A stretch of DNA of 64,000 bases from Puccinia triticina (taxonomy: Eukaryota > Basidiomycota > Pucciniomycetes > Pucciniales > Pucciniaceae). A program made the position numbers and the translations under genes. Below the pieces are notes generated by a model. The model did no database searches and was not told the DNA's origin. It saw only the letters and a program-made list of their open reading frames with translations. This document shows, piece by piece, positions 45,599 to 55,158 of this stretch. The stretch spans positions 4,960,001-5,024,000 of the forward strand of contig NC_070565.1 in assembly GCF_026914185.1 (NCBI RefSeq), given 5' to 3'. The stretch's first letter is position 1, and every line of letters starts with the position of its first letter.

Positions 45599-46533
45599 GA
45601 GATGGGCGCTTCACATCCGGGTACCCGCGCGTGTTTGGATACCTGCGGCTGATTTTAGCCATTTCCTGGCATCCGCATCCGACAGCGGGTACCCGCGCGC
45701 CTGGGCGGATACCTGCGCAAGTATCTTCCGATACCCGCCCCTCAAAATTTGCTTACTGGTTGACTGCTGCATATGTCAGTCAACCGGGAGGCACTTCTCC
45801 TGGCTGTCGACCGGGGGGGACTTCTCTTGTTCAACTGCTGCATAATGCTGTTGTCCAGGAGGGACGCCTCCTGCTCGACTGCTTGATATGGCTGTTGACC
45901 GGGAGGGACTCCTCCCGGTCAACTCCTTGATATGGGGAGGGACTCATCCCGGTCAACTCCTCAATATGGGGAGGGACTCCTCCCAGTGGACTGCTTGTTA
46001 TGACTGTCGACTGGGAGTGATTCCTCCCGGTTGACTGGTGTGTATAGTCGTTGACCGGGAGGAATACCTCCCGGTCGACTGGTATGTCTACTTGTCAACC
46101 GGGAGGGATTCTCCCCGGTTGACTGGTGTGTATAGTTGTTGACCGGGAGGGATTCCTCCCGGTTGACTGGTGTGTACAGTCGTCCCTCCCGGTCAACCGG
46201 TATGTCTAGTTGTCAACCAGGAGGGACTCCTCCCGGTCAACTGGTCGATATGCCTGGCGACCGGGAAGGACTCATCCCGGTCAACTATTGTATGTTGCTG
46301 TCGACCGGGAGGGACTCCCCCCAACTGACAGCAACATAGAACAGCTTTATGGCTGCCAACAGCTGCAGCTCCCATACCCTAGGGAGAGCGGATACCCGCC
46401 GGAATACACGGGTACCCACTGGATTCTGCCGGAATCTCAGACATCCGCATCCGCTGGCGGGTACCCGAGGGCCTCCAGCGGGTACCCGCCAGCGGATAGC
46501 GGATACCCGCAACGGGTTCCGTGCGCCCATCTC
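45599..46533. mobile_element. Element A nested at the end of element B, TA flanks
   Basis: GAGATGGGCGC and its complement at the ends, with TA duplicated at 45597-45598 and 46534-46535. CGGGTACCCGC-rich subterminal repeats occur on both sides. The interior (45770-46320) is a minisatellite of about 60-bp hairpin units made of GACCGGGAGGGACTCCTCCC followed by GGTCAACTG. Confidence 0.82.
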
Positions 46534-47144
46534 TACACCACGGGTGAACTAAAAGTTTTCAAGGTGGTTCTGAAGACCAAATTGGTTGAAGAGTGGTTTT
46601 TGGAACAAAATTGGTCTGAATTTGGTTCAGGAACCAATTTAGTTACCAAAATGGTTCCAAAAACCATTCTGTGAGAGAATGAACACTGTCCCCACAGAAG
46701 CTTGGTTTTCAGAACCAATCTTGTAACTTTTTCCCAGATGTTGTGGGATTGGTTCTGGAAACCAAAATGGTTGGTGCAAAGGTTATCAAAACCAAAAGTG
46801 TTGCTGGAGCGGTTCCCAGAACCAATGAAAGTTCTCAGAAATATTTCTTGGAACCATCCTTAAGTGCGTGGGCAGGCTGCGCGCCACGCACTCACTTAAA
46901 GTTATACCAATGTTTATGTCCGACCGGAGACTTGCAAATATCCCCCCAGTTGCTTCCATCTCGAACACTTCATAGCTTTGTCCCTCCTCTCCACCTACCA
47001 AGCAACTCCCTCAACTTGACTTCCGCTAATTGAAGACCCCTTCTCTCTTGGTTTCCGTCCCATTTAGATTGGTTAATCTTTGGGACCCGTTTTCACTTGT
47101 GGTGTCTCCGATCTGAGTAGGACACTGACTTCTTTTCCTGACAG

Positions 47145-47663
47145 GGGCCTGACAATTGTCGACTACAAGCTCAACTTCAGCCCCGACCGGCCGGCCGACG
47201 AGCTGCATGCCCGGGTGTCCAAGCGGCTCGCCGACTGCTGTGAGCGCAACGGCGGGCTGTGCATCAAGCTGGGCCAGGCCATTGTCATCCAGGCCGCCCC
47301 CCGTGTACACCCAGTCCCTTGCAAGCATCTTTGATGCCGCCCGGCCAATGCCCTTCCGCCACGTCCGCCAGGTCTGCAGCCAGGAGCTCCCCGGGGGCAT
47401 TGACCACCACTTCGAGACCTTTGACCCCCCATTGCCTGCGGATCCTTTGCCCAGGTCCATCGCGCTACCCTCAAGGGCTCCGCAACACCCGTCGCCGTCA
47501 AGGTCCAGCGGCCCAACATCCCCATCCAGCTTGAGCTGTCAGCCCCTCCAACCCCCCTCCACCCCACGCACACTTCCTTTTTTGTAGAGACCTGTTTGCC
47601 TACCGCAGCCTGCTGTACGTCTACCAGAAAGTCTTTGACCTGCCCGTGTACTCCATCGCCTAG
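47145..47663 (+). pseudogene. Captured ABC1 (UbiB/ADCK) kinase-like gene fragment
   Basis: After an intron-like acceptor CTGACAG the sequence reads VDYKLNFSPDRPADELHARV, then NGGLCIKLGQAIVIQAA (the KxGQ signature of the ABC1 family), PPVYTQSLASIFDAARPMPF, FAQVHRATLKG, PVAVKVQRPNIPIQLEL (the invariant Lys region), an intron (GTCAGC ... TTTGTAG), and LFAYRSLLYVYQKVFDLPVY before TAG at 47661. It resembles fungal MCP2/ADCK1-type mitochondrial proteins. Frames shift at two C runs (near 47302 and 47429), so it is not functional as one protein. The upstream exons and the C-terminal two thirds are absent. It lies wholly inside transposon B, which suggests gene capture. Confidence 0.85.
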
Positions 47664-49040
47664 TGTAAGCCTCCCACCCCCCGCGTGCTGACAGATGCCG
47701 ATTGCTTGATCTTCCCTGGTCAGAAGCAATCTTTTGAATAAGCATCTCCATACTTATCTACAAGAAGGATTGGGCCCTGTGGGATGGAACGAGCTGAGGA
47801 GTGTCTCTTATGCAATACTGTCTGTTCTTTACCTTGCTCTTTACCGTTACTTCCGCGGCTTCCACTACTTTAGGGCTGCATTATTAGCTTTTTTCTGCTT
47901 CTTGTGTTTTACCGCTTGGAGCTCGATGTTTAATGCTTGCACTGCTTGCTACTCAATGTACTTGATAAAAAAATACCACAGCTATTACTGATGTACCCGT
48001 TATAAACCATTGCACCTAGTAAAAGAGACAATCCAATGATCTACCTTCTTTCAAACCATTCTGCCAACAAAAAATGTTTCAGTAAACATTTTTCCAAACT
48101 AAACTTGATTACACAAATATTCTCTCTAACCGATGATGGTTGGAGGAATATTTCTAGCTACCAAAATGGTTCTTGAAACCATTCAACCAACCCATTCTGG
48201 TTATCCAAACAGATTGACCAACCAAAATGGTTCTTAGAACCATTTGTCCAACAATTTCTTGTTATCCAAACCAATCGGCCCGCCAAAATTGTTATCCAAA
48301 CAGATCGGCTGACCAAAATGGTTCTTAGAACCATTTGGCGAACGATTTCTGGTTATCCAAACCAATTGGCATGCCAAAATTGTTATCAAAACCATTTGGC
48401 CGACCAATTGTGGTTATCCAAACAGATTTGGCAACCAAAACGGTTTTAGACACTAATGGCCGGACCAAATTGGTTTGGAAAACCATTTGAAGTGGTTGGC
48501 AGAATATTTCTCCAACCAAGAGGGATTTTGAGATATTTTCAGGACCGCCTGAGGCAGTTCCAAGAATATTTCAAAAATATCTGAAACCGGTTAGTCCGAC
48601 TCGTTCCTCAGGACTTCCAACACATAGTGTATTGGGAATATTTTGAGAACCATTGAAATTGGTTTTCAAAATATTTTTTTGCACCCGTGGTGTAGTTCTG
48701 GAACAAGGGAAGGTTTCACAGGGTACCACTAATGTCACCAGCAGAGAACGCGCACACTACAATATAAGTCAATGACCAGTGGAAAGAGACAGACTTTTCT
48801 AATCAAGGATAAATGTCTACATGAATTAGTAAGATAAGCACATGACCAAGAACAAGAGACAGAACTGAGTGTGAGCGATCATATAAAGTGTTTGACTTAG
48901 TGGATCTTGGGAAGTTTTTCCAATGAGGATAGAACAGGATCTTGAGGCAGAAGGAAGTAAAAAACCCAACAAAGCCTCTCTGTGAGACAGAGACCCTGCG
49001 GGGCTGCCTCACTGGGGGGCTTTTTTATGCTCCAAATTGA

Positions 49041-49104
49041 ACTTAACAAAGTCCCTCAAGACTTTGGGGGACTCGCGAAGCGAGCCTCTTTCAGGAGGGA
49101 CTTA
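49041..49104. repeat. GC-rich hairpin module, copy 6
   Basis: ACTTAACAAAGTCCCTC ... GAGGGACTTA with an ACTCGCGAAGCGAG centre. Confidence 0.6.
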
Positions 49105-49546
49105 CCCCTTAGCTCCCCGAACTCGCGCACAAAGAATGGATTTTCAAGGTAGCTAGTTTATTTTTTCTACAGCTCACCTACCACATCCACTCCAATTTGA
49201 TTATCTCAATGTTGTCGGAACATGCTGCAGAAAAGCATACACATTTTTTTACCTCCCATGATCCCCTCTGTGTGCTGGTGAAGAGCAAACTGTGGAGGCT
49301 GAGTTGGGGAACACAGACCCTCTCCAAGCAAAATCCATATTTTGAGTGTTTTTAAAGGTTTTTTTTGGACTGGAAGGAATGTTGAGAAGTTACCCAAATT
49401 CTCTAGGTTTGACAGGCACAAGCTAGTCTTCAACCTAAGCAATTTTATTGCAAATAAAGTTAAGGAAGCAAGGAATTATAGAGGGTTGAAAATTCCTGCC
49501 ACCTAAATTTAGAATCTAGCCCCCGCAAAAAGGGGCGATAGGGCGC

Positions 49547-49628
49547 AAGTCCCTCCTGCCGAGGGCTGTCGGAGGCTTGCTTTGCGAGACACACGCCCGC
49601 AGCAGCGAGGGCCTTGGGTTAAGTTTGG
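49547..49628. repeat. GC-rich hairpin module, copy 7
   Basis: AAGTCCCTCC ... GAGGGCCTTGGGTTAAGTTTGG; degenerate arm, same tail. Confidence 0.5.
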
Positions 49629-49973
49629 CTCTAAATACAAGGTTTAGCTTCAGTAATGCATGTATGTACAGGATTGTTTACATGCATATGTGGTAGATAA
49701 ACTTTGGATTAGTTAAGTTTACCACCTTAGCTATCCCTATCCCTGGTGTGGTAATCTAAAAGGTGCCACTATAAGAGATAAAAATTTCTTTATTTTCTTT
49801 GCTTTTACATATTACTCATCAGGAACCACAAACTATGGCGCAAGGAAAGGACTCTACAGGAATAGAAGTCATGATGTGTGCAAGCTACATATACATCCAA
49901 CCTGCTATTACAGCCTCAGATTTACATACACAACTCCACATTTACATACACAACCCAGCTTCAGGACTGCTAG

Positions 49974-50393
49974 CAAGGTTGGGTAGTTATTGCTACAGTA
50001 ACGCGTAACATAACAATAATGTAACGTTTTTTGGCCGTTATTGTTATTGTTACCAGTAACAGCAATGCAATATTGATATCACACCAAGAGTTTTTTTTTT
50101 TTGCAACAGCCGTTACTATATCTGAGCTTGCAGCGACAGATATTGGGCAAGATAGCAAGCAATAATAGGCCAAAATAGGGCCAATTTGGCCTTTTATTGC
50201 TCAATAACGCGTTATCCGCTGGATAAAGCGTTACTTTACTGGTAACGGCCTCAAAAAAAGAGGCCCGTTATGTTACGTGTGATGCCGCTGTTCGCGTGTT
50301 ACTGCTAACAATAACGGTGCAAAAAGTAACGGCAGGTAGTTACTTTACAAAAATCCCGCAGATATTGTAAAGTAAAGTAACTACCCACCGTTG
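49974..50393. mobile_element. MITE related to 32866-33254
   Basis: Termini CAAGGTTGGGTAGTTA and the complement of CAACGGTGGGTAGTTA. The interior is rich in GTAACG palindromes. No clear TSD. Confidence 0.65.
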
Positions 50394-51039
50394 CCGCTAC
50401 ACACACTCATTTACACTGCATAGTATATACATAAATTGTCAATTAGTGGATTTTCACAACTGACAGCTGCAGGTGACATCATAGAAGTACCACATTAAAT
50501 CCCTCATGTTCTGACCAATCATAGTCACTCATTCAGATGTTTGTACCTTCTGCATCTCATGCCACATTCACTCATTCAAATTTCAACTTCTCCTGCAGCT
50601 AAAATCCCTTGTACAGGGGCTTCCTTGTAGCTAAATTCCCTCACATTTGTCTATAGAAGTAGCTCTCTACCCCCCCCCCCCCCCCCTCCCTCAGTTGTCT
50701 TTTGCTCAGCTCAGTACTCACCAGTTATTTACATACCACCCTCACCATCACCACAACCCTTATATTTGCAAACAACCACTGAACTCACTCTCAACTCTTA
50801 CATACCCGTAATAGAACAAGTTCACTACTCACCCATTACAGTACACCCAAACATGCATAACATCAACAACTCTTACACATACATAAAAACCTTAAATATG
50901 TTTGACAACCTTTATATTAGCAATAACAACTCTCTATACGGTGTCATCAACAAGTTCATCTTGAACCAACCAATCCTATCACTTCATTAAAACTTGCCAA
51001 TCTTACCTTGGTGGGTCTTGTATGTGACCTGCGGGGGCT
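50394..51039. other. Gene-free stretch with C run
   Basis: An uninterrupted run of about 20 C lies at 50670-50690, with CA/TAC-rich low complexity to 51000. No gene. Confidence 0.5.
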
Positions 51040-51813
51040 TTCATGGCTTTCTGACCAGTGTTTACTTGGAATGGAGATATGAAAGGCCCCTCCAGTGATC
51101 TGTCACCCTAATGTGCGCGTACACAAAGGTGACATTGGCAAAGTGGAAAAAAACTCACATGCATGTGCAAGGAGACATTGGAAAACAAACAAACACAAAA
51201 ACAACTCACAAGCTTATATATTTAAGAAGCCAGGATGTCTATCTGAAATCTGGGACCACACACCTCCAAGCTTGACTTTACTCATATTTTCACCCTACTT
51301 TCATCCTTTTTTGGCTCAATTCTAGATGATACCGGCCTTCTTTAGGGAAATATGCCAATTCAGATGGACCTTTCACATCATTCTAACAGGGATGCACATG
51401 TTGTTGATCTGCAGGAGGCTCAACCTGTGATTTGTAACAAACTTAAACATGTGCACATGACAGTTACATTAGGAAAGTGAGAGAAATTACCACCTTCATG
51501 TGCATATAAATAATATGAATTGAAACCCAATAATTCATCTTAATTACCAAACACTTCAAATTGAATTATGCTTTGATTGTGGCCATTGCGTCTTGGTGGT
51601 TTCAACCGCATTCCAGTTGTGTTCCAGTTGACTTCTGCATAACTTCTGGATGGTTTATGCATGAATCCAGGATCAGTTTCAGATCATTTGTGGATTAGTT
51701 CCAGAATTTTTCATTAATTCTTATACTACTTTCATCAAAGGCATCCAGCACAGTTACAGAAAAAGGGTACAGTATGGCACTCTCTGGAAAGTGCGTCAAA
51801 GTCTCCCCTGGTG
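51040..51813. repeat. Degraded relative of the CACTA-like element at 37559
   Basis: Shares the TATGAAAGGCCCCTCCAGTG and GTGCGCGTACAC subterminal motif and a degraded right terminus (GGCACTCTCTGGAAAGTGCG ... CTCCCCTGGTG ending 51813). The left terminus was not found. Confidence 0.6.
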
Positions 51814-53237
51814 TAGGTTGAAGTTCAATATGATCTTCACCATACAAACCATTCTTGGTAGAGGTGTTGGCCGCATGGCCACTGCATTCAAGTTTCCTGT
51901 TCTGTAGAATTGCTCCTAATTCTTCTCAGAAGATATATTGTTTTTTGCTCCAGCTTGATTGAGTCCAAATTATTTACATGTCTGTCCATGTACATATATG
52001 GTATTCAAAATTGCATCAATTTTTTTTACAGAAAATCATAAACTGCAATTTTGGCTGGGAGATGTCACTTTAAGTTTTATGCACACTGGCATCTCCCAGC
52101 CAAAATTGCCTGTATGATTTTATGTAAACAGTGACATATGCAATTTTGAATACCATGATAGACCAAAAATAGCATCCAGTATCTCCGGATAACTTGCGCA
52201 AAACTCCTTGGCACAACAATACCTACATCAAAGAGCATTCTAGTCAATGACAGTCTCCCTGAAATGTAGAAATTGTTTTAGAATAGTAGTGACAAACATT
52301 TCTGAAATCACTACACCTGATTTATACAAATATATGTCAAGCAGCTGGCAATAATGTTTTATTTATTCTGGTGGAACTGGGCAGGTGAAATTTTGCCCAT
52401 GTGCCAGAGGTTTGGTGAAATAGGTCAACACAAAATGGAAAAACAAGCCAACTATTTGCGTGCTGCGATTTGATGTCATGGAGCAATGCTGCTGTGCTGC
52501 AGACCAATGTGTCACTCAGACTGATATTTGGATTTTGCAGTGTTGATGCCAATCAATGTTCAGAGTGTTACAATTCAACTATTGTGATTCTGCTTAAGCT
52601 TGAACAATTCAGAATTTCAGTGGGCTAAAGTTATGGCCTTTGAGCCACAGCACCGGTAAAATTTTGGTTTTCTGACTAACACAGCTGCAAACTTGGCATG
52701 TCAGCCCCCTATTGTTGCCCAGCAGGAAGGCTGAAAACCAGGAATCAAATGTCAGGATTCCATGATTTTGAGTTCACAGCTCAAAAATCTGTCCAAGCAT
52801 TCCTGAAATCACAATATATCTTATGGTTGTGGGCAAAATTTAGTTATGTATTATGATTTGTTGGTTACTGAAGAATTACCAGAACTTGAGAATTGGATGA
52901 AATTTTGTGGTGCATTGTGGCGAGTTCCCTAGTGGAGGACTCCCATGAACTTTGAATAAATCTGGAATTTCAGATTTTGCAGGGAAATCTGAAATCTGGA
53001 ACTCTTGATCACTTTGGGGATCTTTGGGGACCTAGATTTCCCTGCAAAATCTGAAATCTGGCCGGTCAGATCTGACTTTCCAGATCAACAGGAAGTCCTG
53101 GTATATGCATGTAGATCAAAGCTTTGTAGAAATTACAACTTATGAGCTTTGTAGAAATGTAAACTGTTATGATTCTGCTTCTTTAGTTCCTTTGCCTACC
53201 GTCAAAATTCACATTTTGAATCCTCCCAGGCACTCAA
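51814..53237. other. Gene-free stretch with foldbacks
   Basis: Contains the 155-bp foldback at 52000-52154 and a CAGATTTCAGATTTTGCAGG foldback family at 52960-53060. The latter is related to 62640-62800. No gene. Confidence 0.55.
52000..52154. repeat. 155-bp foldback (MITE-like)
   Basis: GGTATTCAAAATTGCAT at 52000-52016 is the exact complement of 52138-52154. An inner perfect 19-bp pair (CAATTTTGGCTGGGAGATG) strengthens the hairpin. No convincing TSD. Confidence 0.75.
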
Positions 53238-53252
53238 TAGGGGTTCACAATA

Positions 53253-53443
53253 GGGGGGTTCACAATTGAAATTTACAAAACTTTGGTGCTAAATTTAAGG
53301 CCCTTCTGAACAAAATTTTAAAAATTTGGTAAAATGCACAGCAGCATGTAATACTGGTCAATCAGTCCATGTTTTGAAAAAAATGTTTGTAAACACCTTA
53401 AAATGTGTCCTAAACTTTTGTGAATTCCAATTGTGAACCCCCC
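53253..53443. mobile_element. 191-bp mariner-like MITE, TA TSD (intact sibling)
   Basis: GGGGGGTTCACAATTG and its complement CAATTGTGAACCCCCC, flanked by TA at 53251-53252 and 53444-53445. Inserted near the left end of the older copy. Confidence 0.82.
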
Positions 53444-53524
53444 TAATTGAAATTTACAAAACTTTGGAGCTAAATTTAAGGCCCTTCTGAACAAAATTTT
53501 AAAAATTTGGTAAAATGCACAGCA

Positions 53525-54395
53525 CACCAGGAAAATAAAATAGTCAGTTGATGACAAGTGACATTACACCAGCTCCAGACAGCTACGCTCCATCTATCCA
53601 TATCTATCCACTATCTACCCCCATCTCCCAACCATCTCCTCAACTTCCAAAATTTACCAAGGAGGTCCTGTTCAGTTTTTGATGAGCCCAACTGATCCTC
53701 AGTTCTGTCCAGCTGATACTCAGCTTTGGTACCCAGCTCATACTCAGCTTTTCTGCCCAGCTCATACTCAGCTTTTTCACGCAGCTCACTCTCAAAATTG
53801 CAATAAAGCCTTTTGATCAGTACTTGCCCAGGTGATCCTCAGCTTTGTACTAGTCCTGGCGCAGCTGATGCTCAGCTTTGTACCAGTCCTTGCTCAACCT
53901 TCTCCTAGTCCTGTCCCAGCTGATTCTAAGCTTTGGCCCAGTCCTGGGCCAGCTGGCCAGCTGATGCTCAGCTTGCTGAGTATCAGCTGAGCCAGGCCAG
54001 GGAAAAAGATGGGAATCAGCTTGGACAGGATCAGAGCTGAAAATCAGCTAGACTAGGGCCAAAGATGAGCATCAGCTGAGCCACAGCCAAGGCTGAGCAT
54101 CAGCTGTGCCAGGGCCAAAGATGATCATCAGGTGGCCAGTTCCAAAGCTGAGCATCAGCTGGGCCAGGGGAGAAACTGAGCATCAGCTGAGCCAGGGTAA
54201 AAGCTGAGCATCAGCTGGGCCAGGGCTCAAGCTGAGCATCATCTGGTTTTTCACATTGAGTGCTTTGATCCTGACACCTATCATGTGAGCCCCAGATGTG
54301 CTGGTGGAGAGGAGCAGCATTGGAGTAGTGTTGGAGCTGAAAACAAAGCTGTGTCATGTCACTTGCCATCAGGTGACTAATTTTTTTTCCTGGTG
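53525..54395. mobile_element. 871-bp CACTA-like foldback element with AGCTGATxCTCAGC minisatellite
   Basis: Termini CACCAGGAAAAT and its approximate complement ending CCTGGTG; AGCA duplicated at 53521-53524 and 54396-54399. The left half repeats CAGCTGATACTCAGCTTT-like units and the right half repeats the inverse (GCTGAGCATCAGCTG), so the whole element can fold back. No coding. Confidence 0.82.
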
Positions 54396-54428
54396 AGCAG
54401 CATGTAATATTGGTCAATCAGTCCAATA

Positions 54429-54629
54429 GGGGGGTTCACAATAGGATAAAAATAAAACTTTAGAGTCAATTTTAAGGCCTTTATCAAGATTTTTTTTTAA
54501 ATCTGGCAAGTTGTACAGGACTGGTTGTCCCCTGAGAAACAAAGCAAATTCTTCATTTTTTAGAAAGTGGATCATAAAGGCCTCAAAATTAGCTCTAAAG
54601 TTTTATTTTTATCCTATTGTGAACCCCCC
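54429..54629. mobile_element. 201-bp mariner-like MITE with 37-bp perfect TIRs, TA TSD
   Basis: GGGGGGTTCACAATAGGATA and the following 17 bases are perfectly inverted at the right end; TA at 54427-54428 and 54630-54631. Confidence 0.88.
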
Positions 54630-54686
54630 TAATTGATCAATGTTTTAAAAAAATGTTTGTAAACACCTTAAAATGTGTCCTAAACT

Positions 54687-54846
54687 GGATGACTTCCCGT
54701 GGGCTAAAAAGCCAGATCTGTCAGGCCAGGTTCAACCTTACTGGCTGGTGAGAACTTGATCTCAATCACTTTTCACCAGCCAGTAAGGTTTAGATCTGTG
54801 AAATTTTAGTCTGTACGGGGGGCGTAGATCCTACGGGAAGTCTTCC
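54687..54846. mobile_element. 160-bp MITE, TSD ACT
   Basis: GGATGACTTCCCGT and its complement (one mismatch) at the ends; ACT at 54684-54686 and 54847-54849. An inner CCAGCCAGTAAGGTT inverted pair is present. Confidence 0.8.
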
Positions 54847-54876
54847 ACTTTTGTGAATTCCAATTGTGAACCCCCC

Positions 54877-55158
54877 TAATAACTCCCGGCTGTTGTAATT
54901 TTGATATTACATAATCAGGGACTATCCCCATCAAATCCTTGTCTCTACTTTGAATATGCATCGTGCGCAATGTCAAATCAAATAAGGATGCTCTAAAAAC
55001 AAAGAAAGGAAAGAGGTTGAATTGATTGGTGGGCATGTGACGTCACGGCCATGTCACTGGAGTTAGGGTTAAATTTTCCAAAGCTGTCGACTGCCGTGCC
55101 AACTTGCCAAGGGACGGTCAAGAGGAAAACAGCAACCAAACCACAACAGACTGCCACC
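54877..55158. promoter_or_regulatory. Probable promoter and 5' leader of the AT-hook gene
   Basis: Only about 280 bases separate the MITE cluster from the ATG at 55159. An in-frame ATG at 55051 would add 36 residues. No TATA box is obvious. Confidence 0.4.

Larger units (their letters stand above)
45597..48694. mobile_element. hAT-type element B carrying a kinase gene fragment, TSD GTTCTGGA
   Basis: Perfect 8-bp GTTCTGGA flanks at 45589-45596 and 48695-48702. The terminal repeats are TACACCACGGGTG and its complement; the left one is split after TA by element A. Subterminal AACCATTTTGGTT-type repeats fill 46550-46860 and 48130-48660 in opposite orientations. A broken ABC1 kinase gene lies inside (47145-47663). 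The 8-bp TSD suggests hAT; no transposase is present. Confidence 0.85.
48703..49973. other. Gene-free stretch
   Basis: No gene. Two GC-rich hairpin modules (49041-49104 and 49547-49628) are the only clear structures. Confidence 0.55.
53240..54876. mobile_element. ~200-bp mariner-like MITE split by four later insertions
   Basis: Ends GGGGTTCACAA (53240) and AATTGTGAACCCCCC (54876) with TA outside. Removing 53253-53443, 53525-54395, 54429-54629 and 54687-54846 together with their TSD copies leaves about 200 bases. These align along their whole length with the intact sibling 53253-53443. Confidence 0.82.

Noticed and set aside
47734..47991. 85-codon frame after the kinase fragment
   Set aside because: It does not continue the ABC1 kinase sequence and has no recognisable domain.
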